Below the pieces are notes generated by a model that ran no database searches, was not told the DNA's origin, and saw only the letters and a program-made list of their open reading frames with translations. Below, one piece after another: positions 25,601 to 32,917 of a DNA stretch of 50,078 nucleotides (the first letter of the stretch is position 1; each line of letters opens with the position of its first letter). Location: assembly GCA_017615355.1 (NCBI GenBank), contig JAGAAJ010000018.1, positions 1-50,078 on the forward strand, written 5' to 3'. The stretch comes from Prevotella sp. (GTDB lineage: Bacteria; Bacteroidota; Bacteroidia; Bacteroidales; Bacteroidaceae). The translations under genes were made by a program, and so were the position numbers.

Positions 25601-26054
25601 ATTTTTCAGATTGTGTCCAAGTAGTACTCTTTGTTGATATTTCATCTCCGAAGGTGAAACTTGTTATATTAGCGTCAGTTGCAGAGTAACCTACTTTGAA
25701 TTTTTCCGTGCCTTTGGAGTCGGAAGCTTTATAGTAGAACTGCAATGCAATGCCTGAAGTAGTACTTAATTCTGGAGAAATCAGATACTGGTCATAAGAA
25801 CTATCACTGGAGTAAGAAGAGAACCGGAATCCATAGTCGCCATCATGTTTCGCAGCATAAGTAATACCGAATTCAGATTCGTTAGCAGTACTTTCGTTTA
25901 CAGTAGTCCAGCCTTCTCCGGCCAGGTCGTTGTTTTCAAAGCCATACGAATAGGGTAAGGCTTTTTGTGCTTTCGCTCCCCCCAGGAAGCAGAACGCGGC
26001 GAGGAGGGCCATTGCCGCCCGCGCCAGAAATCTTGAGTAAGATGTTCTTTTCAT
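22677..26054 (-). CDS. Large secreted fibronectin-III/cleaved-adhesin protein 2
   Basis: This 1125-residue protein starts MKRTSYSRF and has a signal peptide ending AKA-QK. It contains: an N-terminal jelly-roll ('YSYGFENNDLAGEGW' to 'VDDFGF'); a fibronectin-III domain closely matching one in adhesin 1; the 106-residue shared module (24903-25220); a split fibronectin-like region enclosing a domain with 'DLDGDGYQWGI ... SPDNWMI', which resembles the cleaved-adhesin/hemagglutinin domain of gingipains; then a long beta-rich part ('GDWNRVANWTDVDGNAV', 'YNLIASPFTGVTF'). The C-terminus is a DWFTVDGKKLNKQPTRKG... KVVIK tail. Probably a surface adhesin that binds host or diet polymers. It is first in an operon with the microprotein gene; operon 1 is a diverged copy. 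Confidence 0.85.
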   Translation of the reverse strand: MKRTSYSRFLARAAMALLAAFCFLGGAKAQKALPYSYGFENNDLAGEGWTTVNESTANESEFGITYAAKHDGDYGFRFSSYSSDSSYDQYLISPELSTTSGIALQFYYKASDSKGTEKFKVGYSATDANITSFTFGDEISTKSTTWTQSEKFIIPAGTKYVAIYYYSSYQYRLFVDDFGFTETDAIPKPIPLAPDDVTSNSVKLSWKEMGAATKWVVAYKAEGETDFTEIEVTTNPYTLESLQAGTAYTIKVRAKNDNILSDWSREIIFRTDCTDLDKCYITYKLNAKAYNGSYAYGWYDSYLFVLDEETEEIIDYWTVPEDTEDGIVTGSLQVCSGRPLRFVWYSGGFDNYFIGDIIVQDVNGEDIINTTGALNADVLYTVDCIVATCAKPKNLAVTEIGTTTTKLSWEGTNDSYLLQYRPWHQVGEDQQATATLTTYTYDLSEYSGMGSIAIRHYDVSDMFMLNVDDIVVKNAVGTTVYTQDFENGTIPSEITNMDLDGDGYQWGIRTNGKDDQNNLTGNGTYSVSSASWVTGVGALSPDNWMIISGIQLGGSISFVAKGQDPNYPAENFAVYVSAETDLVEVPLTATSYTATGLTPNTPYAWQVKGICGPGEESKIASSFFKTKDDMLVFSNDGDWNRVANWTDVDGNAVTALPTINNNVRIKADATIPAGVVACAGKATIDGGSITIEDGGQLKHKTATLRVTMNKNISGYGDGEGKYNLIASPFTGVTFVGSDGSTWSYVGDLAKGDYDLFGFDATEDLEWINYEANRQQSAFVAGDNIGLKYLNGYLCANKEDKTLDFTGTAPSSYNSTNTADVTYDATSTNPFNGWALVGNPFTCNGYISYSKDASFYKMNAAGDGFEVYKNAVVLAPGEGAFIKVAASGTITYSSEVPAGTFSGSAATGTLPFLPLHGLDINQDANLEGLFLNFAKEGFATYYNSQRDVVLPEDMVARIVTAKDESVLTYETIAEGGEVVPAATAVLLQIASAEAASQQPIFLAGKTADPITLDNMLHGSDVAATTTGGGKYYMLSYDKSGENIGWYWGVDNGAAFTSGAHKAYLAVPAGTRSFLALPGYDETTGIADVNRETTTNNDWFTVDGKKLNKQPTRKGLYIQNGNKVVIK

Positions 26055-26079
26055 GTTTTTGATGGTTTGGTTAATAATT

Positions 26080-26139
26080 GAGTTAATTGCTTACAATATG
26101 AGCGCAAAGTTAGTTAAAAACTTTCAAACCAAAGCAATC
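26080..26139 (-). promoter_or_regulatory. Promoter/leader block of adhesin operon 2
   Basis: This contains TAACTTTG (26112-26105), a consensus -7 element, and the conserved TTGCTTTGGTTTGAA stretch. It is 88% identical to the ino1 block at 17959-18018. The leader is about 47 nt. Confidence 0.65.
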
Positions 26140-26172
26140 GGACACGTACAAATTTAAATGAATTTGACAAAT

Positions 26173-26200
26173 GAAACAATTGTGTAAAAGATTGAGACAT
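26173..26200 (-). promoter_or_regulatory. Shared upstream box, copy 3 (adhesin 2)
   Basis: On the plus strand GAAACAATTGTGTAAAAG followed by ATTGAGACAT. It begins 61 bp upstream of the -7 element. Nineteen of the first 27 or so positions are obviously shared with copy 2, while copy 1 keeps the CAATTG and GAGACA ends. Confidence 0.6.
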
Positions 26201-26245
26201 CAGCGACAGCCTCGTTCACGAATTAAACAAATAAAACGGATTCTT

Positions 26246-26278
26246 TTTGCGAAGATTCATAAAAAATGCGTAAATTTG
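26246..26278 (+). promoter_or_regulatory. Predicted nth promoter
   Basis: TTTG (26246-26249), 21 bp, then TAAATTTG (26271-26278). Transcription should start within about 3-6 nt of the ATG at 26287, giving an almost leaderless mRNA. Confidence 0.6.
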
Positions 26279-26286
26279 CGGCTGTT

Positions 26287-26919
26287 ATGAAAAGAGAAGA
26301 GAGATACCGCCTTGTGCTGGATCACTTCAGGCGAGAGATGCCTGTGGTGACTACGGAGTTGGAGTTTGGGAGTGAGTTCCAGCTGTTAGTGGCTGTGGTG
26401 CTGAGTGCGCAATGTACGGACAAGCGTGTGAATATGGTGACACCTGAGCTGTTCCGCCGTTTCCCTGATGCCGCTGCGATGGGTGCCGCCGAGCCCGATG
26501 AGGTGTACGAATACGTGAAGAGCGTGAGCTATCCCAACGCGAAGGCTCGCCATTTGGTGGAGTTGTCGCGTATCATCACGGAGCAGCACGGCGGCGAGGT
26601 GCCCAACGATATGGATGCGCTGCTGCAGCTGCCTGGTGTAGGTCGCAAGACGGCTAACGTGATGCAGGCCGTTGCCTTCGGACGTGCAGCAATGGCTGTC
26701 GATACGCACGTGTTCCGCGTGAGCCACCGCCTCGGCCTTGTGCCCAAGACGGCAAACACGCCGCTGAAGGTGGAGCAGCAGCTGGTGAAACACATCCCTG
26801 AGGCCGACATCCCGCAGGCCCACCACTGGCTCTTGCTACATGGCCGCTACGTCTGCACGTCGCGTGCTCCGCATTGCAACCGCTGTGCCCTCGAGCCGTA
26901 TTGTGCCAAGCAGATATAA
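26287..26919 (+). CDS. nth: Endonuclease III
   Basis: The protein is 210 residues from the ATG at 26287 (MKREERY), which matches family starts; the upstream ATG at 26266 lies before the promoter. The helix-hairpin-helix LPGVGRKTANV carries the catalytic lysine, and the catalytic aspartate is in VDTHVFRV. The C-terminal [4Fe-4S] ligands follow the exact C-x6-C-x2-C-x5-C spacing (CTSRAPHCNRCALEPYC). It is a bifunctional glycosylase/AP lyase that removes oxidised pyrimidines. It is a single gene followed by a strong terminator shared with the convergent PpiD-like gene. Confidence 0.95.
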   Translation: MKREERYRLVLDHFRREMPVVTTELEFGSEFQLLVAVVLSAQCTDKRVNMVTPELFRRFPDAAAMGAAEPDEVYEYVKSVSYPNAKARHLVELSRIITEQHGGEVPNDMDALLQLPGVGRKTANVMQAVAFGRAAMAVDTHVFRVSHRLGLVPKTANTPLKVEQQLVKHIPEADIPQAHHWLLLHGRYVCTSRAPHCNRCALEPYCAKQI

Positions 26920-26936
26920 AGACGAAAAGATAAACG

Positions 26937-26970
26937 AAAAAGGCTGAGCTCGTATGAACTCAGCCTTTTG
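26937..26970. terminator. Bidirectional terminator between nth and the PpiD-like gene
   Basis: AAAAAGGCTGAG (26937-26948) pairs with CTCAGCCTTTT (26959-26969) around a 10-nt loop, with T-rich sequence after it. The symmetrical A/T tracts suit both convergent genes. Confidence 0.85.
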
Positions 26971-27011
26971 TTTTTCGTTCTCGTAGCGAAGCGTTTCGTC
27001 TTCGTCAACGT

Positions 27012-29222
27012 TTAGAACTGATAGCGGTTGTCTGTCAGCCCAGCCTTTTCGGCAAGCACTTCCCAGAAGCTGGTGAAAGGATTCTGGTGGATGGGTCTGC
27101 CGCTTCTGTCAGTCAGGGGATTGCCTGCGATGTCGGTCTTGGTCGGCGTTACGATCCAAACCTGATTGCGAATCAGGTCGGTCTCCACGGCGCGACGGTC
27201 GAAGGTTCTTGCAGAGTCAGTCTCACAGCTGTCCACCTTGAAGAAGTAGACACCATTGGCACCCTTGAAAGGCTTCTTAGCGTTCTGTCCCACGGCTGTT
27301 GCGGCGATGGCACCGTCAAGACCGCGTTCTCCCATATTCATCACGGGGAGGGTTGCAGGGAAGCCTACGCTGCTGAGGGTCGTCGATGTGCCGCCCTTCT
27401 GCTCAGCCTGTTCCACTGTGGTAACACCAGCCAGCTTCTTCAGCAGGATGTCGGCCTTCTTGTCCTTGATCACCTCGGCACGGAGAATCTGCTCTGCGCC
27501 CTTGATGTCAAGATAGCCCACGGGGTTGATCTTCGTCACAGCTGCAACCATGAAGCGGCCCTCGGCGGGATCACGGTAGATCTCAGAGATGCTGCCTTCC
27601 TCAGCCTTGGCGAAAGCCCATTTCACGGCGTCGCGAGTATTGGTCAGAGCCACAGGAGTGCCGATGGCGCTGGCGTCGCTGAGCAGGTTCTTCTGCTCCT
27701 GGATCTCAAAGCCAGCCTGAGCGGCTTTCTTCTCCAAGTCAGTAGCATTGGAGCAGGAGCTCACGTATGCGCTGAAGTTGTTATAGGTATTGTCCTCAGT
27801 CTCAGAGGAAGGACGAATCTCGTTGCTGATAATAGCTACGTCGTAGAGGGTGCTTACCTTACGCTCGGTGACCTTGAATATCAGCACACCGTTGGTGATG
27901 GCAACGCGCTGCAGCTCGTTGACCTTGGCGGGACGGACAGCTGCGATGATAGCCTTCGTTTCGGCATCGATGTTGGTTCTGCCCTGATAGACATCGGCGC
28001 TGAGCCACATGTCACCCTTCTGCAGGCTCATCTTGTTGACGAGGGTGTCGATATCTGTGCCAGCGTTGATGACGTTGATGATGCTGTCGGCACGCTTCTC
28101 GACATCGTTGGCGGTAGCGGGAAGGGCGATGAACTCGAAGTGGATGGAGTCTACGTCCTGATAGCGACGGTTCAGACGAGCGATAGCCATGCTCTCGATG
28201 GGCTTGTTGGCACTCATGGTCATGTAACGGAAGGGAGCGGTAACGGTGCTGTCCTTCATGTTGTCAAGACTGTCGAGCAGAGCTGCAGAGATGGCACGGA
28301 TGCCGTTCTTGTTGTAGGGACGGTCAGCGTGGTAGGGGATGGTGGAGCGATGCATAGCAACGACAGTCTCAATCTTAGCGCTGTCGTTGTTGAACTGATC
28401 GGCAGCCTCCAGCAGGCTGTTGGTCAGGTTCTCCATATCGGCATCAGAGGGCTGCACCTTGCACACCACGTACTTGATGTCGCGAGTCTCCTTGTTCCAC
28501 TTGAACTGCTCCTTCATCTCCTCGTACTTAGCCTTCAGGTCGGCCTCGCTCACCTGCACCTCGTTGTCGTTGATGGAGGCGTAGGGGAAAGCAACCACCG
28601 TTACGTCCTTTAAGGTATTGCCACCTTCGAAGGACACCTTGGCTGAGTATTCGTTGCTGAGCATGCAGGCCTGCAGCAGGGTCAGATACTTCTCGCGAAG
28701 CAGATTCTGACGCAGCATCTTCTCAATCATGTTCCAATAGGCGTCGAAGTCCTTGAAACGCTCAGGATCCTGCTGCTTCATGCTTGCGTAGGCCTGGGCC
28801 ACATAGTTGTGGTCGAACTCGCCGGCCTGATTAAAGAATTCCTGCGGCATGAACTGACGGGGCAGGGCAGGATGGTTGGGCATAGCCAGCACGGCTTTGA
28901 TCTCTTCGTCGGTGACGCCGAGGCCGAGCTTTGCACACTCTTCCTCCAATACGGTGTTCTTCACGAAGTCATCCCATACCAGGTTGCGGACTAATTCCTC
29001 ATTCACGTCTTTTCCAAACAAGGCCTTGTACTCTTCCGAGCGCTGCTGAAGGTCTTGGATAGAAAGCTTTTCGCCCAATACTTTTCCTACTTGCTGGCGA
29101 GCCTGATTGCTCGAGGTCTCGCACTGCCTTGTAAAGTCAGTTGCAATGAAGCCGAACAAAGCCAGGCCGATGATACCCACCAGCCAAGGACCCCAGCTTC
29201 TGATTTTTCCAATTGCTGCCAT
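27012..29222 (-). CDS. PpiD/SurA-like membrane-anchored peptidyl-prolyl isomerase
   Basis: This 736-residue protein has one N-terminal membrane anchor (WGPWLVGIIGLALFGFIATD) and a large periplasmic part. The SurA_N-like helical region spans about residues 40-230 ('VGKVLGEKLSIQDLQQRSEEYKALFG' pattern), and parvulin-like regions follow at about 340-470 and beyond. This is the layout of PpiD chaperones, which fold newly exported outer membrane proteins. The gene order PpiD-like, CorC-like, lptC, OMP on one strand is an envelope-biogenesis cluster common in Bacteroidales. Parvulin catalytic residues are not clearly recognisable, so chaperone activity may dominate. Confidence 0.85.
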   Translation of the reverse strand: MAAIGKIRSWGPWLVGIIGLALFGFIATDFTRQCETSSNQARQQVGKVLGEKLSIQDLQQRSEEYKALFGKDVNEELVRNLVWDDFVKNTVLEEECAKLGLGVTDEEIKAVLAMPNHPALPRQFMPQEFFNQAGEFDHNYVAQAYASMKQQDPERFKDFDAYWNMIEKMLRQNLLREKYLTLLQACMLSNEYSAKVSFEGGNTLKDVTVVAFPYASINDNEVQVSEADLKAKYEEMKEQFKWNKETRDIKYVVCKVQPSDADMENLTNSLLEAADQFNNDSAKIETVVAMHRSTIPYHADRPYNKNGIRAISAALLDSLDNMKDSTVTAPFRYMTMSANKPIESMAIARLNRRYQDVDSIHFEFIALPATANDVEKRADSIINVINAGTDIDTLVNKMSLQKGDMWLSADVYQGRTNIDAETKAIIAAVRPAKVNELQRVAITNGVLIFKVTERKVSTLYDVAIISNEIRPSSETEDNTYNNFSAYVSSCSNATDLEKKAAQAGFEIQEQKNLLSDASAIGTPVALTNTRDAVKWAFAKAEEGSISEIYRDPAEGRFMVAAVTKINPVGYLDIKGAEQILRAEVIKDKKADILLKKLAGVTTVEQAEQKGGTSTTLSSVGFPATLPVMNMGERGLDGAIAATAVGQNAKKPFKGANGVYFFKVDSCETDSARTFDRRAVETDLIRNQVWIVTPTKTDIAGNPLTDRSGRPIHQNPFTSFWEVLAEKAGLTDNRYQF

Positions 29223-29284
29223 TTAATTTGTCTGTTTTTTTGTTTTTATTTCTTTTATTTTTTCGATTTTCCAAATTCAGCCTG

Positions 29285-29292
29285 CAAAATTA
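29285..29292 (-). promoter_or_regulatory. Predicted -7 element for the PpiD-like gene
   Basis: TAATTTTG on the minus strand, about 60 nt before the ATG at 29222. There is no good -33 at the usual spacing. Confidence 0.4.
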
Positions 29293-29321
29293 CAAATTTT
29301 GCGTGAAACAACGGCATCTTT

Positions 29322-30596
29322 TTATGAAAAAATGTCATTTTCATTCACTTTTAGTTTCACGAGCTCTATTTTCGTGGCTGTATTCTTGATTATTTTGAAT
29401 TCGAAACGCCCGATATGCACTACTTCGTTGAGTTTCGGGAAACTCTGATACTCATGCAGGATGAAGCCGCCTACGGTCATGTAGTCATCGCTCTCAGGCA
29501 GGCCGATGTCGAACAGTTCGTTCACCTTCTCAATCTCGAGTCGGGCCGACAGCATGTACTCGCCGCTGTCGAGCCGCTTGGCCACATAGTTGGTGGAGTC
29601 GTGCTCGTCCTCAATATCGCCAGTAATCTCTTCCATGATGTCCTCAAGCGACACCAGTCCGCTGGTGCCTCCAAACTCGTCGACGACCACAGCCAACGAG
29701 CGTTTCTGCTGCATCAGCAGCTTCATCAGTTTCGATGCCAGCATGGTCTCGGGAACAAACGAAATCTCGCGCACCAAGTCGACGCACTGCTGATCCTTCA
29801 CGGTGAACATATCGGAGGAGTGGATATAGCCGATGATGTGGTCGATGTCCTCATGGAAAACAAGTATCTTGGAATGGCCCGACTCGATGAACACCTGCTT
29901 GAGTTGCTCAATAGTGGCCTTGTCTTCCACCGCATCAATCTCTGTGCGAGGCACCATGCAGTCGCGTACCTTGGTGTCGGAGAAATCCAGCGCATTCTGG
30001 AAGATTTTCACCTCCTCCTCTATCTCGTCATCGTTGCGTGCATTGTCGATGCTGCTCTGCACCAAGTAATCGAGATCCACCTTGGTAAACTCCTTGTCAT
30101 CGCTGTCCTTGTCCATCCTGACACCTACCACCCGAAGCAGTCCTTTCGACAGCAGCGTGGCAAAGCGTGAGATGGGCCACAACACGAAATAGCACGCTGC
30201 AGCTGGCAATGCGAAGAATGTGAGCATGGCGTTGGGGTTGGCCTTGAAGATGGTCTTCGGCAGGAACTCGCCCGTGAAAAGCACAATGAGTGTGGAAAGC
30301 AATGTATCGGCAGTGACGCGACCTGCATCGTCGAGTCCGCTGAAGAGTGTCTGGTCGAAAATGCGTGCGAAGAGAATGCCGTAGATGACCAGCGCGATAT
30401 TGTTGCCCACAAGCATCGTGGAGAGGAAATTGCTGGGATGGCGATAGAACAGGTCGATGGCGCGCTGGCTCAGCCCGTTCTTCTCGCGAGCCACCTCTGC
30501 CAACAGGCGGTTGCTCGACACGAAGGCTATCTCCATGCCCGAGAAGAACGCGGAGAACACCATTGCAACCACAATGCCTATTATCAATGCTGTCAT
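29322..30596 (-). CDS. CorC/HlyC family protein (CNNM, two CBS, CorC_HlyC domains)
   Basis: This 424-residue protein has an N-terminal DUF21/CNNM membrane domain (about residues 1-170, beginning 'TALIIGIVVAMVFSAFFSGMEIAF', described in part). Two CBS domains follow ('VRDCMVPRTEIDAVE...' and 'DQQCVDLVREISFVPETMLASKLMKLL'), then a C-terminal transporter-associated CorC_HlyC domain ('MTVGGFILHEYQSFPKLNEVV'). Relatives include GldE and magnesium/cobalt efflux proteins. It is probably an inner membrane divalent-cation transporter or regulator. It sits between PpiD-like and lptC genes; the 51-bp gap to lptC holds a CTCACCTC repeat rather than a promoter. Confidence 0.88.
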   Translation of the reverse strand: MTALIIGIVVAMVFSAFFSGMEIAFVSSNRLLAEVAREKNGLSQRAIDLFYRHPSNFLSTMLVGNNIALVIYGILFARIFDQTLFSGLDDAGRVTADTLLSTLIVLFTGEFLPKTIFKANPNAMLTFFALPAAACYFVLWPISRFATLLSKGLLRVVGVRMDKDSDDKEFTKVDLDYLVQSSIDNARNDDEIEEEVKIFQNALDFSDTKVRDCMVPRTEIDAVEDKATIEQLKQVFIESGHSKILVFHEDIDHIIGYIHSSDMFTVKDQQCVDLVREISFVPETMLASKLMKLLMQQKRSLAVVVDEFGGTSGLVSLEDIMEEITGDIEDEHDSTNYVAKRLDSGEYMLSARLEIEKVNELFDIGLPESDDYMTVGGFILHEYQSFPKLNEVVHIGRFEFKIIKNTATKIELVKLKVNENDIFS

Positions 30597-30613
30597 AATC
30601 TGCCTTTATCTAA

Positions 30614-30644
30614 TCTCTCACCTCACACCTCTCACTTCTCACCA
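30614..30644. repeat. CTCACCTC-family sequence between lptC and the CorC-like gene
   Basis: TCTCTCACCTCACACCTCTC and following bases fill most of the short gap. It is the intergenic counterpart of the copies inside the ccsA-type gene. Confidence 0.6.
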
Positions 30645-30647
30645 CTA

Positions 30648-31298
30648 TTAATATCTGCGGTGCTTTTCAGGCGCAGGGCGCAGCGGCTCGTTGTCCTCAT
30701 CGCCTTCGTTGTTATTGGTCTGTGGCTCTTCGCCTTCCATATCCGCTGCCATAAACGAGCCCACGCTATTACTCACGATGTAGTGCTCCATTTTCTCGTC
30801 GCTGCGGAAGTAGGTGCCTTCCATCGTGCGTTCAGGAGTGACGACACGTGAGAAGACCGTGCTGTAGAACTCGTGCTTCACGCCGTCCCAATAGAGTTCC
30901 TCACTGGTGTAGATGAGTCCCTTGACGTTGCGGATGCTGACCCTGCCACGCAATTTCCACAGACGTATTTGGTCGAAGTACCACGCCGTGTCGGCCTGAA
31001 TGTAGGCCTGCATGTGGAACTGCTCATCGAACTGTTCGAAGAAAATACCCTTCATAAACTCCCATCGTGAAGGGATGCGGGCGGTATTCACATCCCAACG
31101 TTCTGTGACGATTCGGTATTTGATGACGCCGGAGTCGGTGATAAGCGTATTCACGCCGTAGGTGGTCATCACCGATGCCGAATCCTCAGGGTTGACGGCG
31201 GCAGCAATATGCTCCTGTGCCTCGCTACAGGAAATGAAGAATAAAGAATGAAGAATGAAGAATGTTACACCAAGCAATAGTATCAACTTCCTTCCCAT
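30648..31298 (-). CDS. lptC: LPS export ABC transporter periplasmic protein LptC
   Basis: The protein is 216 residues from the ATG at 31298 (MGRKLILLL). The open frame continues upstream for 30 codons without recognisable protein features. A signal/lipobox (FFISC) is followed by the LptC/YrbK beta domain: 'YGVNTLITDSGVIKYRIVTERWDV', 'FEQFDEQFHMQAYIQADTAWYF', 'RGRVSIRNVKGLIYTSEELYWD', 'GTYFRSDEKMEHY' patterns. It relays LPS from LptB2FG to LptA across the periplasm. The hydrophobic core of the signal (FILHSLFFI) is encoded by an ATTCTTC repeat that also occurs just upstream of the gene. The acidic C-terminal tail (NNNEGDEDNEP) is unusual. Confidence 0.85.
   Translation of the reverse strand: MGRKLILLLGVTFFILHSLFFISCSEAQEHIAAAVNPEDSASVMTTYGVNTLITDSGVIKYRIVTERWDVNTARIPSRWEFMKGIFFEQFDEQFHMQAYIQADTAWYFDQIRLWKLRGRVSIRNVKGLIYTSEELYWDGVKHEFYSTVFSRVVTPERTMEGTYFRSDEKMEHYIVSNSVGSFMAADMEGEEPQTNNNEGDEDNEPLRPAPEKHRRY
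31231..31264. repeat. ATTCTTC-family repeat encoding the lptC signal peptide core
   Basis: On the plus strand GAATGAAGAATGAAGAATG and neighbouring words. The same repeat occurs at 31378-31398, upstream of the gene. Confidence 0.65.
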
Positions 31299-31402
31299 CA
31301 CAGTGCTTCTCCGCCTCTTCGTAGCGGTAGCATATTCTTGCGTCCCTTCGGTAGCAAGCGACCAAAGGTCGAGCGCTTCATTCTTCATTCTTCATTTTTC
31401 GT
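31299..31402 (-). other. Spacer between the outer membrane protein gene and lptC
   Basis: This contains a hairpin CGACC-AAA-GGTCG at about 31359-31371 and an ATTCTTC repeat at 31378-31398. No consensus promoter is visible. It is open in the lptC frame, but the encoded residues look like repeat translation rather than protein. Confidence 0.4.
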
Positions 31403-32707
31403 TTAATCGATTCTCCACTTGTCGAACCACTTCTCGTTGAAGGTCACGCCCACGCTGATGCGGAAGGTATTGTCGGTGATGAGATCTTTGGCCGATGAAC
31501 GAACCCATTGGGCGCTGATGTTCAGCACGGAGCGGTTGTTCCACATATTCTGCAGAGGCAGTCCCAAGCCGGCGCTGACACTCATCTCCTTAGGGCCGTC
31601 CTGTCCGTTGATCTTATAATAAGGAGTGACATAGGCGGCTCCGATGCGATAGTGCACACGCTTCAGATAGTTGCGGCGGCTGGTGGCATCAGGCACATAG
31701 TCAGCACCTAAGCTGACACGGGTGCGGTCTGTCAGCAGCCCGTCACGCAGCATATAGGTCTTCGACGTCTCGTCGTAGTCAGGATAGCTGACCTTGCCCC
31801 ACTGCTGCATTGTGAAGTCGGCGGCAATGGTAAGCTTATTCTTGTGTTCCCACGCCAGGCCAGCACCGATAGTGGTGGGCAGTTCCAGTCCGTTCTTAAT
31901 AGTAAAGGTGGTGGTGTCGCTCACCATCGTCGAGGTGTTCATGTTGATGATGTCGCAAGTGGGGTCAGCGTTCAGCTTGTGACCCAGACCCCAAGTGGCA
32001 CCCAGCGTCACGCGGTCTTTCCTGCCGAGAGGTTGCTGCCACTGCATACCCAGCGTGAGGTTGTAGTTGCTGACGGTGGCCTTGTAGGTCTTCGACAGCG
32101 AGTTGACGGTAATGGTGCCCGATGAAGAGGCACTACGAGTATAGCTGCCCCAGAGGTAGCCAAAGTTAAAACCGATGGAGAGCGGTTTCACAGGATTCCA
32201 GCCAGCACCGACGAAAGCCTGATGCAGGCCGCCCTTGCCGTCGAAAGTCTCAGTGATGCGTCCGATAGTGGTATTCAGATAGGTGCTGGTGGAATAGTTA
32301 TAGCCCACATCGCTGAAAGGCAGCAGACCGAAGCTGACGCCGAAGTGGCGTCTGATGCGGAATAGTCCCACCACGTAGTCAAAAGTGCCCTTGCTGGCGT
32401 TGACGCTGGTGTTGCCCTCCTTGAAATTGGTGAATTGTCCTGAGAGTCCTGCGTCGAAGAGCATCGTCAGCGAATCAACGGCTGAGTAAGAGGCGGGGTT
32501 CAGCGTGTTCACCAGCGTACCATTACGCATGGCGATGCCTGTTCCGCTCATACCGCGATTGAAGCTTTGCGACTGGTCGGCCAACACACCTAAGCCATAC
32601 TGGCTATAGGGCGAGAAGGTGCTGCTCTGCGTGTTGCTCTGCGCCCATGAGGCCGTTGCTGCAAACAGGCTTGCGGCGATAAGGCCGCACACAAATATTT
32701 TTCTCAT
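31403..32707 (-). CDS. Outer membrane beta-barrel protein (FadL/OMPP1-like appearance)
   Basis: The protein is 434 residues from the ATG at 32707, the first start downstream of the promoter's -7 box. A signal peptide ends SWAQ. The start of the mature protein ('SPYSQYGLGVLADQSQSFNRGMSGTGIAMRNGTLVNTLNPASY') resembles the plug region of FadL/OMPP1-type transporters. The rest alternates aromatic beta strands and closes with a typical C-terminal strand before 'WFDKWRID'. It is likely a passive outer membrane channel for hydrophobic or unknown substrates. It is first in the row OMP-lptC-CorC-PpiD. The family assignment beyond 'barrel' is moderate. Confidence 0.78.
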   Translation of the reverse strand: MRKIFVCGLIAASLFAATASWAQSNTQSSTFSPYSQYGLGVLADQSQSFNRGMSGTGIAMRNGTLVNTLNPASYSAVDSLTMLFDAGLSGQFTNFKEGNTSVNASKGTFDYVVGLFRIRRHFGVSFGLLPFSDVGYNYSTSTYLNTTIGRITETFDGKGGLHQAFVGAGWNPVKPLSIGFNFGYLWGSYTRSASSSGTITVNSLSKTYKATVSNYNLTLGMQWQQPLGRKDRVTLGATWGLGHKLNADPTCDIINMNTSTMVSDTTTFTIKNGLELPTTIGAGLAWEHKNKLTIAADFTMQQWGKVSYPDYDETSKTYMLRDGLLTDRTRVSLGADYVPDATSRRNYLKRVHYRIGAAYVTPYYKINGQDGPKEMSVSAGLGLPLQNMWNNRSVLNISAQWVRSSAKDLITDNTFRISVGVTFNEKWFDKWRID

Positions 32708-32734
32708 TTTGTTGCTTTCTATCTTTTCAGCCTG

Positions 32735-32766
32735 CAAAGGTACGAAAAGGCATGTGAATTACCAAA
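32735..32766 (-). promoter_or_regulatory. Predicted promoter of the outer membrane protein/lptC cluster
   Basis: TTTG (32766-32763), 20 bp, TACCTTTG (32742-32735): an exact consensus. The leader is about 24 nt. It rules out the frame start at 32737. Confidence 0.75.
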
Positions 32767-32899
32767 TTTTTTTCGTTTTTACGCAAAAAACTAACGTTGG
32801 TTAAGATTTCCGGCTGTTCTGTGCGAGAAAAACCATATCGCTCACGAAAAACTAACAAAAAATAACGGGTGAAATGTGTCAGATGTGGAAAAAAGAGCG

Positions 32900-32907
32900 T
32901 AATTTTG
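32900..32907 (+). promoter_or_regulatory. Predicted -7 element for the DUF4105 gene
   Basis: TAATTTTG, with TGTG at 32875-32878, 21 bp upstream, as a weak -33. Transcription near 32912 leaves at most a few nucleotides before the ATG at 32918. Confidence 0.5.
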
Positions 32908-32917
32908 CATCGTGAAA

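Noticed and set aside
27087-28613. 508-codon open frame antisense to the PpiD-like gene
   Set aside because: It is an antisense shadow with low-complexity composition and no recognisable motif.
31299-31388. N-terminal extension of lptC by 30 codons
   Set aside because: The extension precedes a good signal peptide and is made of repeat and hairpin DNA; initiation at 31298 fits LptC better.
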